NCBI GenBank assembly: GCA_020832105.1
Contig: JAFIFH010000025.1
Span: 1-55,882, forward strand
Length of the DNA stretch: 55,882 bases
Reading direction: 5' to 3'
Origin: Idiomarina sp.
GTDB lineage: Bacteria > Pseudomonadota > Gammaproteobacteria > Enterobacterales > Alteromonadaceae
Made by a program: the position numbers and the translations under genes. The notes under the pieces were generated by a model. The model did not search any database. It was not told where the DNA came from and saw only the letters and a list, made by a program, of their open reading frames with translations. Below, one piece after another: positions 1 through 9,367 of this stretch (the first letter of the stretch is position 1; every line of letters starts with the position of its first letter).

Positions 1-2
1 CA

Positions 3-230
3 TCTAGTGTCGACGGTTTGCGCGAAGTTTTAGGGGAGGGGCATACCGCCATAACTTTGGTAAACGATCCTAGGTCGGTCGACGAGTGGGTTAAATCGAT
101 AAGGATTGGGATTATGAAACTGAGGGACCATGGACCAAGAGAGATATCTCGAGAATCTCGAGTACAAGCGGAAAAATTTTCTTTGCCGAAAATGGCTGAA
201 GAATATCTAGATGTTTATAAAAGATATTGA
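3..230 (+). CDS. Glycosyltransferase, C-terminal end only (partial at window edge)
   Basis: The open frame runs in from the left edge with no start in the window and stops at 230. The readable tail of about 75 residues begins SSVDGLREVLGEG and continues with a Thr-Leu-Val-Asn-Asp strand. This is the nucleotide-binding end of GT-B, GT4-type glycosyltransferases (acidic/Gly-rich loop, then a helix with basic residues and a final helix ending in Tyr). The donor and acceptor cannot be read from this fragment. It probably belongs to the same polysaccharide locus as the downstream operon but is separated from it by about 700 non-coding bases. Confidence 0.6.
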   Translation, partial: SSVDGLREVLGEGHTAITLVNDPRSVDEWVKSIRIGIMKLRDHGPREISRESRVQAEKFSLPKMAEEYLDVYKRY

Positions 231-925
231 AATGTGTTAAGTATATTTTGTAATTCCAACCCTAATTTGATTGGATGTAGAGGGGCGAAATTAGTTAATT
301 ATCTCAGGTTTTAGAACTTTTCAAATCAAAGTAACCGATGGATCGTTTATAGCTAAACAACGCAAGGCGAAAGAGCTTGGATAATCCAAATGAGATTAAT
401 ATCTTGAAGGCATAATTGCTTGGCAAAGATCCGCAAAGAATAGTATTTCGAGCCTTAATTTAAGGCCAGGTATAAGCTCCACGGTGCTTTGAGGACCTTC
501 CAAAGCTCGCCTAGGCTTTGCTCTAACTGTAGGGATAATGCGTGCTTGTAAACAATTGTAGTAACTGAATCTTTGATTTGTCCCTATTACATAATCGTTC
601 TCAATGGACCCGTCGATGATGCAATGTTTAGGCTTCCAGCAATTTAGTTTTTATGAGTACTCCCATGAAAGGAGCTTCGAAAGCTGGTATCGTTATTCCT
701 CGGTCAGTTCTTGATGGCTTTTTTGAAACATGCTTTTGGGTCGATAAAACAAAATGAAGTCGGTATCTAAACTTCCGTCTACCTATCCCTTTACATGAGC
801 ATTGCGGTTACTATCCGAATTTAAGCTATGCGGTAAGAGAATCTCACCAGTCGAATGTATTTATTTGCGTTGTCAGTCCCTTAGTATGCTAGGGTTAATT
901 AATTATATAATAGGAAATTCTGCTT
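231..925. other. Gene-free decayed stretch with an IS-end-like repeat
   Basis: No convincing gene is present on either strand in this 695-base stretch; the reading frames are short and broken. Bases about 775-820 resemble bases about 13787-13832 (roughly 36 of 46 positions alike by eye, starting at ACCTATCCC). That could be the end of a decayed insertion sequence. A ribosome-binding-like AGGAAA lies just before the TTG at 926. No clear sigma70 promoter was picked out. Confidence 0.35.
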
Positions 926-2167
926 TTGACCCAGTCCCTTTTTGTTTTTTTTTCTTGCGCAGTCAGTTTGATGATTTTAGTTTTCATAGCCCGCAAAGAT
1001 CAAGTGATAATATGTCTTTTGATCGCTGGTTTTCTATTTAGATTATTACTCATGTTTCTAAATGCATATGGAATATTTGAGATTCCTGGATCCAGCCATG
1101 ATGCTGCGGCTTATATGCGACACGCTAGGCACTTAGCTACCCTTTCTTGGTCGGATATGTTTAGTATTTATGATCCAACGCACTCATTTAATGGCTACGG
1201 TTTTTACGGCGCGGTAGCGATTAAGGCTTTTGGGTATAGCGACTTAATAATGCCTTCATTAAATTTAATTGCTGGTTCGATAGTAATGGGCGTTTCAGCT
1301 TTAATAGTCAATCAAATGTGGGGTAGCAAGGCTGCAAGGCTTAGCACTCTTATTCTCGCTTTATATCCTTTCGCAGCATTTAATTCAGCAGTAGCGCTTC
1401 GCGAAGAATTTGCTATAGCTGCGTTCGTAGTTGGGGTCTATTTTATATTACAGTGGGTTAGAAGCGGTGCGTTGCGGCATGTCGTTTTTGCTATTGCATT
1501 CTTAGGAGTTGCCACGACTATCCATGCCGGGTTTGTGGGTGCATTTGTGGGGCTTTTTGCGTATCTTTTGTTTACTTTGTGGCGCTCGATAAAGAAACTT
1601 TTTGTAGGTAGAGGTTTAACACAAAAGCAAGGGGTACGGTCGCTAGTTGGATTGACTTACCTACTTTTGCTGGTAGGAATGATTAAGGTTGGGGGAGGGT
1701 TATCGCTTGGAAAGGGCATTGTAATTGGGGGGGAGAGTGATTCTGAAATGACGGAGTTGATAGAGTCTAGGTTCCAAAGAGAAGCAACCGGGGGTTCAGC
1801 TTATCCTTCCGCAATAACAACAGGTGACCCATTTTCTCAGCCTTGGTTAATTCCAGCTCGCATGGTGTATTTCCACTTTTCTCCATTTATTTGGGACATA
1901 CGCTCCCCTCGACACGTATTGGGGTTAATTTCTTCAGTTCTTTATGTTTTTTTGGCTTTTAGAATTTATAAAGGTTGGCGACAACTTAAAGGAAGAGAGG
2001 AAACATTGCTTCTGTTGTTAATGTTCGGCGCGTTAACTTTCGTGTTTGCTGTTGGCGTCACAAATGTGGGAACAGCTATAAGGCATAAAACTAAGTTGTT
2101 AGTGTTGATTCTGGCGCTGGCGGCATCTTCTTTCAATACTATAAAAACTAAGTTTAGATTAAAATAA
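926..2167 (+). CDS. Polytopic membrane protein, putative polysaccharide polymerase or GT-C enzyme
   Basis: The 413-residue protein is almost entirely hydrophobic segments (about ten) with one larger soluble loop near residues 265-315. Near residue 57 the sequence GSSHDAAAYMRHA has the D-x3-Y pattern often seen in the first periplasmic loop of GT-C and Wzy-type proteins. A further motif, ALREEF near residue 155, resembles ALLMRD in the membrane protein at 53979. It may polymerise or transfer lipid-linked sugars in the inner membrane; the exact role is unknown. The chosen start is TTG at 926, preceded by AGGAAA; an in-frame ATG at 971 is the alternative. Its stop overlaps the next start (TAATG), so it is cotranscribed with the GT4 gene. 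Confidence 0.7.
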   Translation: MTQSLFVFFSCAVSLMILVFIARKDQVIICLLIAGFLFRLLLMFLNAYGIFEIPGSSHDAAAYMRHARHLATLSWSDMFSIYDPTHSFNGYGFYGAVAIKAFGYSDLIMPSLNLIAGSIVMGVSALIVNQMWGSKAARLSTLILALYPFAAFNSAVALREEFAIAAFVVGVYFILQWVRSGALRHVVFAIAFLGVATTIHAGFVGAFVGLFAYLLFTLWRSIKKLFVGRGLTQKQGVRSLVGLTYLLLLVGMIKVGGGLSLGKGIVIGGESDSEMTELIESRFQREATGGSAYPSAITTGDPFSQPWLIPARMVYFHFSPFIWDIRSPRHVLGLISSVLYVFLAFRIYKGWRQLKGREETLLLLLMFGALTFVFAVGVTNVGTAIRHKTKLLVLILALAASSFNTIKTKFRLK

Positions 2168-3282
2168 TGAGTAAAATTCTAATCATTGCTGGAAATGCAA
2201 GATCACTCATTGCGAATAGGCAGGATTTGATTCTTGCGATTAAGAATTGTGGATGGGAGGTTGAAGCATTAGTCCCCTCATCAGACTACTTGCCTGAAGT
2301 AGAAGAGCTTGGTATTCCTATTCATCAGATAACGCTTGGCCGAACTGGTATTAATCCGTTTGACGACTTAAAATCAGTTTGGCAAATGCGAGCAATCATA
2401 AAAAAAACTCGACCAATAGCGGTTTTCAGCTATACGGTCAAGCCTGTGATATTTGGGACTGTAGCAGCCCGCTTGGCGGGAGTGAAGCGTTGCTATGCTA
2501 TGGTCACTGGCTTAGGTCATTTGTACACCACTAGAACGATTAAGACTCGTATTTTAAAATTAATAGTATCTGGTTTATACAACCTAGCGTTTCGACTTAA
2601 TGAGCGAATATTCTTTCAAAATCCAGATGATATTAAGGACTTTGAGGCACTTGGTGTCATCAAAAACCATAAAAAGGTCACTCGCACGTATGGCTCAGGC
2701 ATTGCACTAGATCGTTTTCCTATTGCTCCGCTGCCAGAAGGGCCTATCACGTTTCTGTTCATTGGCCGCCTGCTTACTGAGAAAGGGGTTGCAGAATTTT
2801 GTGAAGCTGCGCAACTCGTTAAGAATAAATCACCTCATACCCGCTTTATTGCTGTAGGCCCTTACGTAGCGAGCTTGCCTCATTCTATTCGTCAACGCGA
2901 TTATGGCGCGTACCAATCCTCAGGTGTTGTCGAGTTTGTTGGTGGGGTGAGTGATGTAAAGCCATATATTGCGGCTTGCCATGTTTTTGTACTGCCTTCC
3001 TATCGTGAAGGCACTCCGCGCTCGGTGTTAGAGGCGATGTCAATGCGTAGAGCGATAATCACCAGCGATGCACCCGGTTGCAGAGAGACGGTCGAGCACA
3101 ATGTGAATGGATTTTTGACCCCGGTAAAAGACGCGCAGCAACTTGCGGCTAATATGCAACGTTTCGTTGATGAGCCACAACTGCTTATTGACATGGCTTT
3201 ACAGTCTCGCAAGATGGTTGAAGCCCTTTATGATGTAAAAAAAGTCAATGAAACTATGTTAAAAGGCATGCGCATTATTTGA
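2167..3282 (+). CDS. GT4-family glycosyltransferase, PglA-like
   Basis: This 371-residue GT-B enzyme has an N-terminal acceptor domain and a C-terminal nucleotide-sugar domain. Visible marks are the LFIGRLLTEKGVAEF strand-loop near residue 197, the VFVLPSYREGTPRSVLEAM block near residues 275-293 with the E-x7-E pattern of retaining GT4 enzymes, and GCRETVEHNVNGFL after it. The overall pattern matches PglA-type enzymes, which add HexNAc to an undecaprenyl-diphosphate-linked amino sugar. It lies between a membrane protein and a PglC-type transferase, so it probably adds the second sugar of the lipid-linked unit. Donor specificity is inferred only. Confidence 0.88.
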   Translation: MSKILIIAGNARSLIANRQDLILAIKNCGWEVEALVPSSDYLPEVEELGIPIHQITLGRTGINPFDDLKSVWQMRAIIKKTRPIAVFSYTVKPVIFGTVAARLAGVKRCYAMVTGLGHLYTTRTIKTRILKLIVSGLYNLAFRLNERIFFQNPDDIKDFEALGVIKNHKKVTRTYGSGIALDRFPIAPLPEGPITFLFIGRLLTEKGVAEFCEAAQLVKNKSPHTRFIAVGPYVASLPHSIRQRDYGAYQSSGVVEFVGGVSDVKPYIAACHVFVLPSYREGTPRSVLEAMSMRRAIITSDAPGCRETVEHNVNGFLTPVKDAQQLAANMQRFVDEPQLLIDMALQSRKMVEALYDVKKVNETMLKGMRII

Positions 3283-3327
3283 ACGACTAGTCGTTGTCCC
3301 CGCCTGTTAGCCTTTGAAAAAGTTATA

Positions 3328-4059
3328 ATGATAAAGAGTGTATTAAGCCAAATGACTAAGCGATTAATGGATATTACGAGTAGCTTTGTGGCACTGGTAA
3401 TATTCTCACCACTGTTCCTTCTGCTCTCAATGGCAATTCGATTCGATAGTAAGGGGCCGATACTATTTGCACAGAAGCGCGTTGGTCAAGATGAAAAGAT
3501 CTTCAGAATCTACAAGTTCAGAACCATGGTGGACAGAGACGCTGACAGTATCGATCAGATGAACGAGAAAGTGGTCAGTTCAAATGACGATCCTCGCATA
3601 ACTCGAATGGGTAAATTTTTACGTAATTCTAGTCTGGACGAGTTACCCCAACTACTAAATATCTTTCTGGGCCACATGAGCATTGTTGGACCAAGACCGA
3701 TTATTCCAGAGCAGCTTATTGCCATACCTCCTGCTTATCGTAAGCGTGCCGCTGTTGCTCCAGGCTTGACCGGCTTGTCGCAAATCCGCGGGCGTAGAAA
3801 CCTTAGTTGGTTACTGCAGCTGGCATATGATGCTGAATACGTTGAAAAGCGCACGCTTTGGCTTGATTTGAAGATTATTTTTAATACAGCGTGGCAAGTG
3901 ATTCGTCGCCAGAATATCTATGGAACGCCGGGTATGAATTGGCGCGGTTATTTAGCTCAGCTAGATGGCTCGCCCCCTCAAGACATACATGTAAGAGAGG
4001 CACTGTCGGACACACAGCAGTTAAACGCCGACAACCATGCTGGTAAAGGACTTAAATGA
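3328..4059 (+). CDS. Undecaprenyl-phosphate sugar-1-phosphate transferase (monotopic PGT, PglC/WcaJ family)
   Basis: The 243-residue protein starts with one hydrophobic re-entrant segment (residues about 15-38). It then carries the family motifs KFRTM (63-67), DELPQLLNI (from 104) and GPRP (121-124) of the bacterial sugar transferase domain. It initiates lipid-linked glycan assembly by moving a sugar phosphate from a UDP-sugar to undecaprenyl phosphate. The C-terminal tail beyond about residue 200 is longer than in minimal PglC and lacks recognisable motifs. An ATG at 3352 is an alternative start. The stop overlaps the next start (ATGA), so it is in the same operon as the aldolase. A second, polytopic initiator is at 43919. 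Confidence 0.92.
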   Translation: MIKSVLSQMTKRLMDITSSFVALVIFSPLFLLLSMAIRFDSKGPILFAQKRVGQDEKIFRIYKFRTMVDRDADSIDQMNEKVVSSNDDPRITRMGKFLRNSSLDELPQLLNIFLGHMSIVGPRPIIPEQLIAIPPAYRKRAAVAPGLTGLSQIRGRRNLSWLLQLAYDAEYVEKRTLWLDLKIIFNTAWQVIRRQNIYGTPGMNWRGYLAQLDGSPPQDIHVREALSDTQQLNADNHAGKGLK

Positions 4060-4910
4060 TGACTGCGTCTAAAAATTTAATAGAATTCATGCTCATCACG
4101 GCAAACCCTGAAATAGCAAAATACGCAGAGACCAATAATGTATCTCGTATTTTTATTGATCAGGAAACGTTAGGAAAGCAAGAGCGGCAAGGGCACTTGA
4201 ATACCCATAGAGCCTCGCATACTGCAGAAGACATAAAAAACGTTGCAGCCGTGCTCACAAGCGCCGAGCTCATGGTGCGAGTGAACCCGCTCAACCCCAA
4301 TAGCAGAACTGAGATTGAAACAGCCATTGAATGCGGTTGTCAGCGCTTAATGCTACCTATGTTTACGTGTAAGAGCGACGTTGCTAAGTTTTTAGACTTT
4401 GTTGGTCGGCGGGTACCAGTGTCGTTTCTGGCAGAAACGCCCCAGGCACTGGTACGTTTGGAGGACTGGCTGCCACTACTTAAGCCCGGTTATGATGAAG
4501 TTCACATTGGCTTGAATGACTTGTCATTAGGGCTAGGCGTGCGGTTCTTATTCGAACCTCTAGCTGCCCGTATGATCGAGATACCTAGTCAGGTTTTAAA
4601 CGATAGCGGCGTTACCTGGGGATTTGGCGGCATCGCCCAGGTGGGTAAAGGAGAACTCCCATCCGAACTCGTGTTAGGCGAACACGTTCGTTTAGGCTCA
4701 GAACGCGTCATTTTGTCGCGTGCTTTTCACAAGGGCGTAAACGATGTTGCTGTGTTAGCCAATGACTTAGGTTTCGCGAAAGAAATAGGTTTAATTCGTA
4801 GCTCCGAACGAGAATGGCGACAAGCATCTGAACAAGCACTGCTTGAAAACCAGCGCCGTCTGCGAGCGCTTGCATTTGATATTGGGGCAGCTGATGCAGT
4901 ACGAGTTTGA
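4056..4910 (+). CDS. HpcH/HpaI aldolase / citrate-lyase-like family protein
   Basis: This 284-residue TIM-barrel-like protein contains RVNPLNPNS near residue 76, the acidic ETAIECGCQRLMLPMF strand near 88-103 and HIGLNDLSLGLG near 151. These correspond to the metal- and keto-acid-binding strands of HpcH/HpaI-type class II aldolases and citrate-lyase beta-like proteins. Family members cleave or form 2-keto-acid C-C bonds or thioesters. AAGGA lies upstream of ATG 4056; a second ATG follows directly. It overlaps the downstream dehydrogenase gene, so the two probably work in sequence to make a small acyl or hydroxy-acid decoration. The substrate is unknown. Confidence 0.72.
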   Translation: MMTASKNLIEFMLITANPEIAKYAETNNVSRIFIDQETLGKQERQGHLNTHRASHTAEDIKNVAAVLTSAELMVRVNPLNPNSRTEIETAIECGCQRLMLPMFTCKSDVAKFLDFVGRRVPVSFLAETPQALVRLEDWLPLLKPGYDEVHIGLNDLSLGLGVRFLFEPLAARMIEIPSQVLNDSGVTWGFGGIAQVGKGELPSELVLGEHVRLGSERVILSRAFHKGVNDVAVLANDLGFAKEIGLIRSSEREWRQASEQALLENQRRLRALAFDIGAADAVRV

Positions 4911-5874
4911 TTCACCAAAGATCCTGTTTGTTCAAAAATCAGAAGTACTGAATACTCAGCGTGCTGAGGTGCTTGAGTTTTTCGCAAAGAATATACCCGA
5001 TGCTACGCTGACTTTCGCGAGCGGCCCCGATGATATAATACCCGGGGAGCAAGTTGATATATTGATAACTCCAACACTTGATACGCTTGACGAGATAATC
5101 GTTAGGCTCAACGGCTTGCGTTGGATCCACTTTCTGTCGGCGGGTGTCGAGAAAATTTGGCCCATGCAGTTCGACAAAACTAAGTACTTACTATCAAAGA
5201 GCAGCGGTGTGCATGGCGTCACCATGTCAGAGTTCGCAATCGGCGCGATGCTCTACTTCGAGAAATCCTTCAATAAATTTGTCGAGCAATCACGTAGCAA
5301 AGAGTGGCAACGGTTCTGGCTAGGTGAACTCACTGGTAAAAATTTAGTGATCTTGGGCTTAGGCCATATTGGCTCAGAAATAGCCAAACGAGCTTCAGCA
5401 TTTGACATGCATATTTCGGCAACAGCTACGACAACGAGAGACGTGTCTGGGGTTGAGACAATTGTCCCACTCAATGAGGTGGGGATCTTGACTGCGAACG
5501 CTGACTACATAGTCGTTTGCTTGCCGCTGACGGAGCAAACTAGAGGGTGCGTTGACGAAGCCTTTATTCGCTCGTGCAAGCCAGGCGCGGTGATTATCGA
5601 TATTTCGCGTGGCGGTGTCGTTCTCGAAAATGCAATATTACGTGGGCTTGAGGAAGATATTTTAAAAGGTGCAGCACTTGATGTGTTTGAAACACAGCCG
5701 TTACCGAGTAAGTCGAAGCTATGGAATAACCCAAGAGTTCTGCTTACGCCTCATGTTTCTGGTACCACACAAGAGTACTTATCGAAAGCCCTTTATATTT
5801 TTAAATCCAACCTCGAAAGCCTCGAAAGCACGGGCTCAACGTCTACGCCAGTATCCGTTGGAAAAATGTATTAG
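4894..5874 (+). CDS. D-isomer-specific 2-hydroxyacid dehydrogenase family protein
   Basis: I chose ATG 4894 because GGGG lies just upstream and it starts inside the end of the aldolase gene; a longer frame from 4843 would overlap more. The 326-residue protein has the Rossmann loop GLGHIGSEIAKRA, the conserved CLPLT strand, SRGGVV after it and LTPHVSGTT near the C-terminus with the catalytic-type His. The family reduces 2-keto acids to D-2-hydroxy acids with NAD(P)H. Coupled to the upstream aldolase, it could yield a hydroxy-acid substituent for the glycan; that pairing is inference. About 180 bases follow before the next gene, so this probably ends the first operon. Confidence 0.82.
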   Translation: MQYEFDSPKILFVQKSEVLNTQRAEVLEFFAKNIPDATLTFASGPDDIIPGEQVDILITPTLDTLDEIIVRLNGLRWIHFLSAGVEKIWPMQFDKTKYLLSKSSGVHGVTMSEFAIGAMLYFEKSFNKFVEQSRSKEWQRFWLGELTGKNLVILGLGHIGSEIAKRASAFDMHISATATTTRDVSGVETIVPLNEVGILTANADYIVVCLPLTEQTRGCVDEAFIRSCKPGAVIIDISRGGVVLENAILRGLEEDILKGAALDVFETQPLPSKSKLWNNPRVLLTPHVSGTTQEYLSKALYIFKSNLESLESTGSTSTPVSVGKMY

Positions 5875-5889
5875 CTGTCTTGACAGGTG

Positions 5890-5904
5890 GCACTAACTTA
5901 GTGC
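5890..5904. promoter_or_regulatory. Perfect 7-bp palindrome in the gap before the first tviB-type gene
   Basis: GCACTAA-C-TTAGTGC is a perfect inverted repeat with a one-base centre, 16 bases after the dehydrogenase stop. A centre this small suits a dyad protein-binding site better than an RNA hairpin. It is not followed by a T-run, so it is not an intrinsic terminator. It sits upstream of the promoter-like sequence at 5937-5964. No regulator is identified. Confidence 0.3.
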
Positions 5905-5936
5905 TCTGGCTCGCAGTTTAAACGGACACTCGTTCG

Positions 5937-5964
5937 TTGCTCGAGTTGAGAATTGAGTTATAAG
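5937..5964 (+). promoter_or_regulatory. Possible sigma70 promoter for the 6057 gene
   Basis: TTGCTC (5937-5942) and TATAAG (5959-5964) are 16 bases apart, in the 180-base gap before the dehydrogenase gene. The match is moderate and was judged by eye. Confidence 0.3.
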
Positions 5965-6056
5965 AATTGCAGTCGTTTTGGCCTAAAGAACATAGCTGAA
6001 ACCTAACGTATTTTTCAATTTATGACTTTTAGTGAAATAAAGAAAAGGATAAAAGT

Positions 6057-7337
6057 GTGGTGGCAAGCTTACAAAATGTAAAAATAGCTTTAATCGGTCT
6101 GGGGTATGTGGGCCTACCTTTGGCGGTTGAGTTCGGAAAATCCTTTGAAACGATTGGCTTCGATATCAGCGAGAAGCGCATCAAAGAATTACTCAACGGT
6201 CACGACTTAACCCTTGAGGTTAGTCAAGCAGAGCTGAGCCAAGCCGATAAATTGTCTTTCACTGCAGACACCGACTCATTGTCTACAGCAAATGTTTACA
6301 TCGTCACTGTACCGACGCCGATCAATAAAAATAAGCAACCCGATTTAACACCCTTGATTAAGGCCAGTGAAACCATTGGCCGAGCACTAAGCGTCGGTGA
6401 CACGGTTATCTACGAAAGCACCGTGTATCCCGGTGCTACTGAGGAAGACTGCGTTCCAGTGTTAGAGCGCGTGTCGGGCCTTAAGTTTAATCAGGACTTC
6501 TATGTAGGTTATAGTCCAGAGCGGATTAACCCGGGCGACAAAGAACACCGTGTTACCAACATTCTTAAAGTCACCTCTGGCTCCACACCGGAAGTAGCAG
6601 AATTTGTTGACAAGCTGTATAGCTCAATTATCACTGCAGGTACTTACAAGGCCGAAAGCATTCGAGTTGCTGAGGCAGCTAAGGTTATTGAAAACACTCA
6701 GCGTGACGTGAACATCGCGCTGATTAACGAGCTTTCAATGCTGTTCAACCGCATGGGCATCGACACCGAGGCAGTGCTGAAAGCTGCTGGCACCAAGTGG
6801 AACTTCTTACCTTTCCGTCCAGGCTTAGTCGGAGGGCACTGCATAGGCGTAGATCCCTACTATCTAACACATAAAGCTCAGGAAATCGGTTTTCACCCGA
6901 ACATGATCCTGGCAGGTCGGCGCATTAATGACGGCATGGGTGAGTATGTGTCCGAACAGCTTGTGAAAGCGATGCTGAAAAAACGTATTCATGTCAACGA
7001 GAGCCGGGTGCTGATTATGGGCTTTGCCTTTAAGGAAAACTGCCCTGATTTACGCAATACTCGCGTTATTGATATAGTGCATGAACTACGTTCTTATGGC
7101 GTGAATGTTGATGTATACGACCCTTGGGTATCTGGCGACGAGGCAGAGCACGAGTACGATATTAGTTTGACTGAGTCACCAGTGGCGGGAGCTTATGATG
7201 CGGTGATTTTGGCTGTTGCTCATAATGAATTTAAAGCCATGGGCGCTGATAAGCTCCGTGCTTACGGTAAAACTGAATCAGTGATGTATGACCTCAAATA
7301 CGTGCTTCCTCAGGAAACTACCGATTTGCGTTTATAA
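6057..7337 (+). CDS. tviB: UDP-N-acetylhexosamine 6-dehydrogenase (TviB/WbpO type), copy 1
   Basis: The 426-residue enzyme has the N-terminal Rossmann loop [15 protein letters not shown] (14-28), the VTVPTPIN strand (83-90), the ESTVYPG block (about 120-126) and the catalytic Cys in [11 protein letters not shown] (Cys262). This is the UDP-GlcNAc/GalNAc dehydrogenase branch, which oxidises C6 twice with NAD+ to give a HexNAcA. The start is GTG 6057 with AAAGGAT upstream; GTG 6060 is adjacent. It is followed after 26 bases by a uronate epimerase, the usual pairing for UDP-GalNAcA synthesis. A close paralogue (85-90% of residues alike by eye) is at 28264. Confidence 0.92.
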   Translation: MVASLQNVKIALIGLGYVGLPLAVEFGKSFETIGFDISEKRIKELLNGHDLTLEVSQAELSQADKLSFTADTDSLSTANVYIVTVPTPINKNKQPDLTPLIKASETIGRALSVGDTVIYESTVYPGATEEDCVPVLERVSGLKFNQDFYVGYSPERINPGDKEHRVTNILKVTSGSTPEVAEFVDKLYSSIITAGTYKAESIRVAEAAKVIENTQRDVNIALINELSMLFNRMGIDTEAVLKAAGTKWNFLPFRPGLVGGHCIGVDPYYLTHKAQEIGFHPNMILAGRRINDGMGEYVSEQLVKAMLKKRIHVNESRVLIMGFAFKENCPDLRNTRVIDIVHELRSYGVNVDVYDPWVSGDEAEHEYDISLTESPVAGAYDAVILAVAHNEFKAMGADKLRAYGKTESVMYDLKYVLPQETTDLRL

Positions 7338-7363
7338 TTTTAGAAAATAGGTTATTTCAATAG

Positions 7364-8416
7364 ATGAAAATTTTGATTACAGGCACCGCAGGCTTTATTG
7401 GCTCACACTTAGCGAACAAGCTCATTGCTCGTGGCGACGAGGTCGTAGGTCTGGACAGCATCAACGATTACTATGATCAAAGCGTTAAGTATGGGCGGCT
7501 TGAGCGTGCAGGTATTGCAAAAGATGATATCGAATACGGCCAGTTGAAACAGTCCACACACCACGAGAACTATCAGTTCATTCAGCTTCAGCTGGAAGAT
7601 AAGGCAGCGATTGACGCTCTCTTTGCTACTGAAAAATTCGATGCGGTGTGTAACCTGGCTGCACAAGCAGGCGTGCGCTATTCGCTGCAGAATCCCCAGG
7701 CGTATATTAATGCCAATATCGTCGGCTTCATGAATATTCTGGAAGCATGCCGCCACTATGGCGTAGACAACTTAAGTTATGCGTCGAGCTCGTCGGTATA
7801 TGGTTTGAACGAATCTCTGCCATTTTCAACGTCTGACAATGTCGATCACCCAATCAGCTTGTATGCGGCAACCAAGAAGTCGAATGAGCTGATGGCACAT
7901 ACGTACTCGCACTTATTTGGAATACGTACCACTGGCTTACGGTTCTTCACTGTTTATGGCCCTTGGGGTCGTCCAGACATGGCATTGTTCTTGTTTACTA
8001 AGGCTGCGCTTGAAGGGCGTGAAATTGAAGTGTTCAATAACGGCGATATGCTGCGCGACTTTACCTATGTTGACGATATCGTTGAAGGCGTTACCCGAGT
8101 TATTGATAATCCGGCAAGCGGACGAAGCGAATGGAGGGGTGCCAAACCCGATCCTTCAACCTCTTCAGCACCCTATAAGATCTACAACATCGGTAACAAC
8201 AACCCAGTCAAATTAATGGACTTCATCCAAGCCATTGAAAATGCTTTGGGTAGAGAAATACCGAAGAAAATGATGCCGTTGCAGGCCGGTGACGTACCTG
8301 CGACCTATGCCGATGTGGCCGATCTGGTCGAAGATATGGACTATCAGCCAGCGACACCAGTACAAGAAGGTATCGACAAGTTTGTTGCCTGGTATCGTGA
8401 CTTTTTCAAAGTTTAA
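7364..8416 (+). CDS. UDP-uronate 4-epimerase-like SDR enzyme (WbpP/TviC/LspL-like), copy 1
   Basis: This 350-residue extended short-chain dehydrogenase shows GTAGFIGSH (7-15) for NAD binding, the SSSSVYG strand near 141-147 and the catalytic pair Tyr167-x3-Lys171. The C-terminal half (RFFTVYGPWGRPDMAL) is typical of UDP-glucuronate/HexNAcA 4-epimerases. Downstream of a TviB-type dehydrogenase it most likely interconverts UDP-GlcNAcA and UDP-GalNAcA. The exact substrate cannot be fixed from sequence. A near-identical second copy is at 33894. Confidence 0.88.
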   Translation: MKILITGTAGFIGSHLANKLIARGDEVVGLDSINDYYDQSVKYGRLERAGIAKDDIEYGQLKQSTHHENYQFIQLQLEDKAAIDALFATEKFDAVCNLAAQAGVRYSLQNPQAYINANIVGFMNILEACRHYGVDNLSYASSSSVYGLNESLPFSTSDNVDHPISLYAATKKSNELMAHTYSHLFGIRTTGLRFFTVYGPWGRPDMALFLFTKAALEGREIEVFNNGDMLRDFTYVDDIVEGVTRVIDNPASGRSEWRGAKPDPSTSSAPYKIYNIGNNNPVKLMDFIQAIENALGREIPKKMMPLQAGDVPATYADVADLVEDMDYQPATPVQEGIDKFVAWYRDFFKV

Positions 8417-8473
8417 TTTGGACAACTTGAGGATAAATATTGACCCCGAAGTTTTAAGGTCATTAGCGAATTT

Positions 8474-9367
8474 ATGAGCCACCTTAAAACTCTCGAAAAC
8501 GAGTCAATCCACATTTTTCGCGAAGTAGCCGCTGAGTTTGAAAACCCAGTCATGCTGTATTCAGTGGGTAAAGACTCATCTGTACTGCTGCACCTGGCCA
8601 GAAAAGCATTTTACCCCGGTAAAATCCCGTTTCCTTTGCTGCATGTGGACACCACGTGGAAGTTTAAGGAGATGATTGGGTTTCGTGATCGCATGGCCGA
8701 TGAAATCGGTTTTGAGCTATTGACCCACCAGAACCCTGAAGGTCTTGAAGAGGGTATTGGCCCGTTCACACACGGTAGTGCGAAGCATACTGATGTGATG
8801 AAAACTCAGGGGCTGAAGCAAGCACTTAATCAGTATAAGTTTGATGCAGCCTTTGGCGGTGCCCGGCGCGACGAAGAAAAGTCCCGGGCAAAAGAGCGTG
8901 TATATTCGTTTCGTGACAAGCAACACTGCTGGGATCCAAAAAACCAGCGCCCTGAATTGTGGAACATCTTCAACGGTAAGGTTGATAAAGGCGAGAGCAT
9001 CCGTGTCTTCCCGCTGTCGAACTGGACTGAGCTGGATATTTGGCAGTATATCTATTTGGAAGGGATTACAGTTCCAGAGCTGTATTTTGCCAAAGAGCGC
9101 CCAGTGGTTGAGCGCGACGGCACCTTGATCATGGTCGATGACGAGCGCATGCCACTAGAGCAAGGCGAAACACCACAGATGAAGATGGTGCGGTTCCGTA
9201 CTTTGGGGTGCTATCCACTGACGGGCGCGATTGAATCGACCGCTGCCACCTTACCAGAGATCATCCAGGAAATGCTGCTGACGAAAACCTCAGAGCGCCA
9301 GGGCCGTATGATTGATAAAGACAGTGCAGGCTCAATGGAGAAGAAGAAAAGAGAAGGCTACTTCTAA
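8474..9367 (+). CDS. cysD: Sulfate adenylyltransferase subunit 2
   Basis: This 297-residue protein is the ATP-pyrophosphatase subunit of ATP sulfurylase, which makes adenosine 5'-phosphosulfate (APS) from sulfate and ATP in the cytoplasm. The PP-loop [13 protein letters not shown] starts at residue 30; the [16 protein letters not shown] and [10 protein letters not shown] blocks are characteristic of CysD. Its stop overlaps the cysN start (TAATG), so the two subunits are translationally coupled. With cysC at 11796 it forms a PAPS-producing set next to a PAPS-dependent sulfotransferase gene (17802), which suggests it supplies sulfation as well as cysteine synthesis. Confidence 0.96.
   Translation: MSHLKTLENESIHIFREVAAEFENPVMLYSVGKDSSVLLHLARKAFYPGKIPFPLLHVDTTWKFKEMIGFRDRMADEIGFELLTHQNPEGLEEGIGPFTHGSAKHTDVMKTQGLKQALNQYKFDAAFGGARRDEEKSRAKERVYSFRDKQHCWDPKNQRPELWNIFNGKVDKGESIRVFPLSNWTELDIWQYIYLEGITVPELYFAKERPVVERDGTLIMVDDERMPLEQGETPQMKMVRFRTLGCYPLTGAIESTAATLPEIIQEMLLTKTSERQGRMIDKDSAGSMEKKKREGYF

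Noticed and set aside
802..1041. A 79-codon frame overlapping the start of the 926 gene
   Set aside because: It overlaps the membrane-protein gene in another frame and has no recognisable motif; it is a chance frame.
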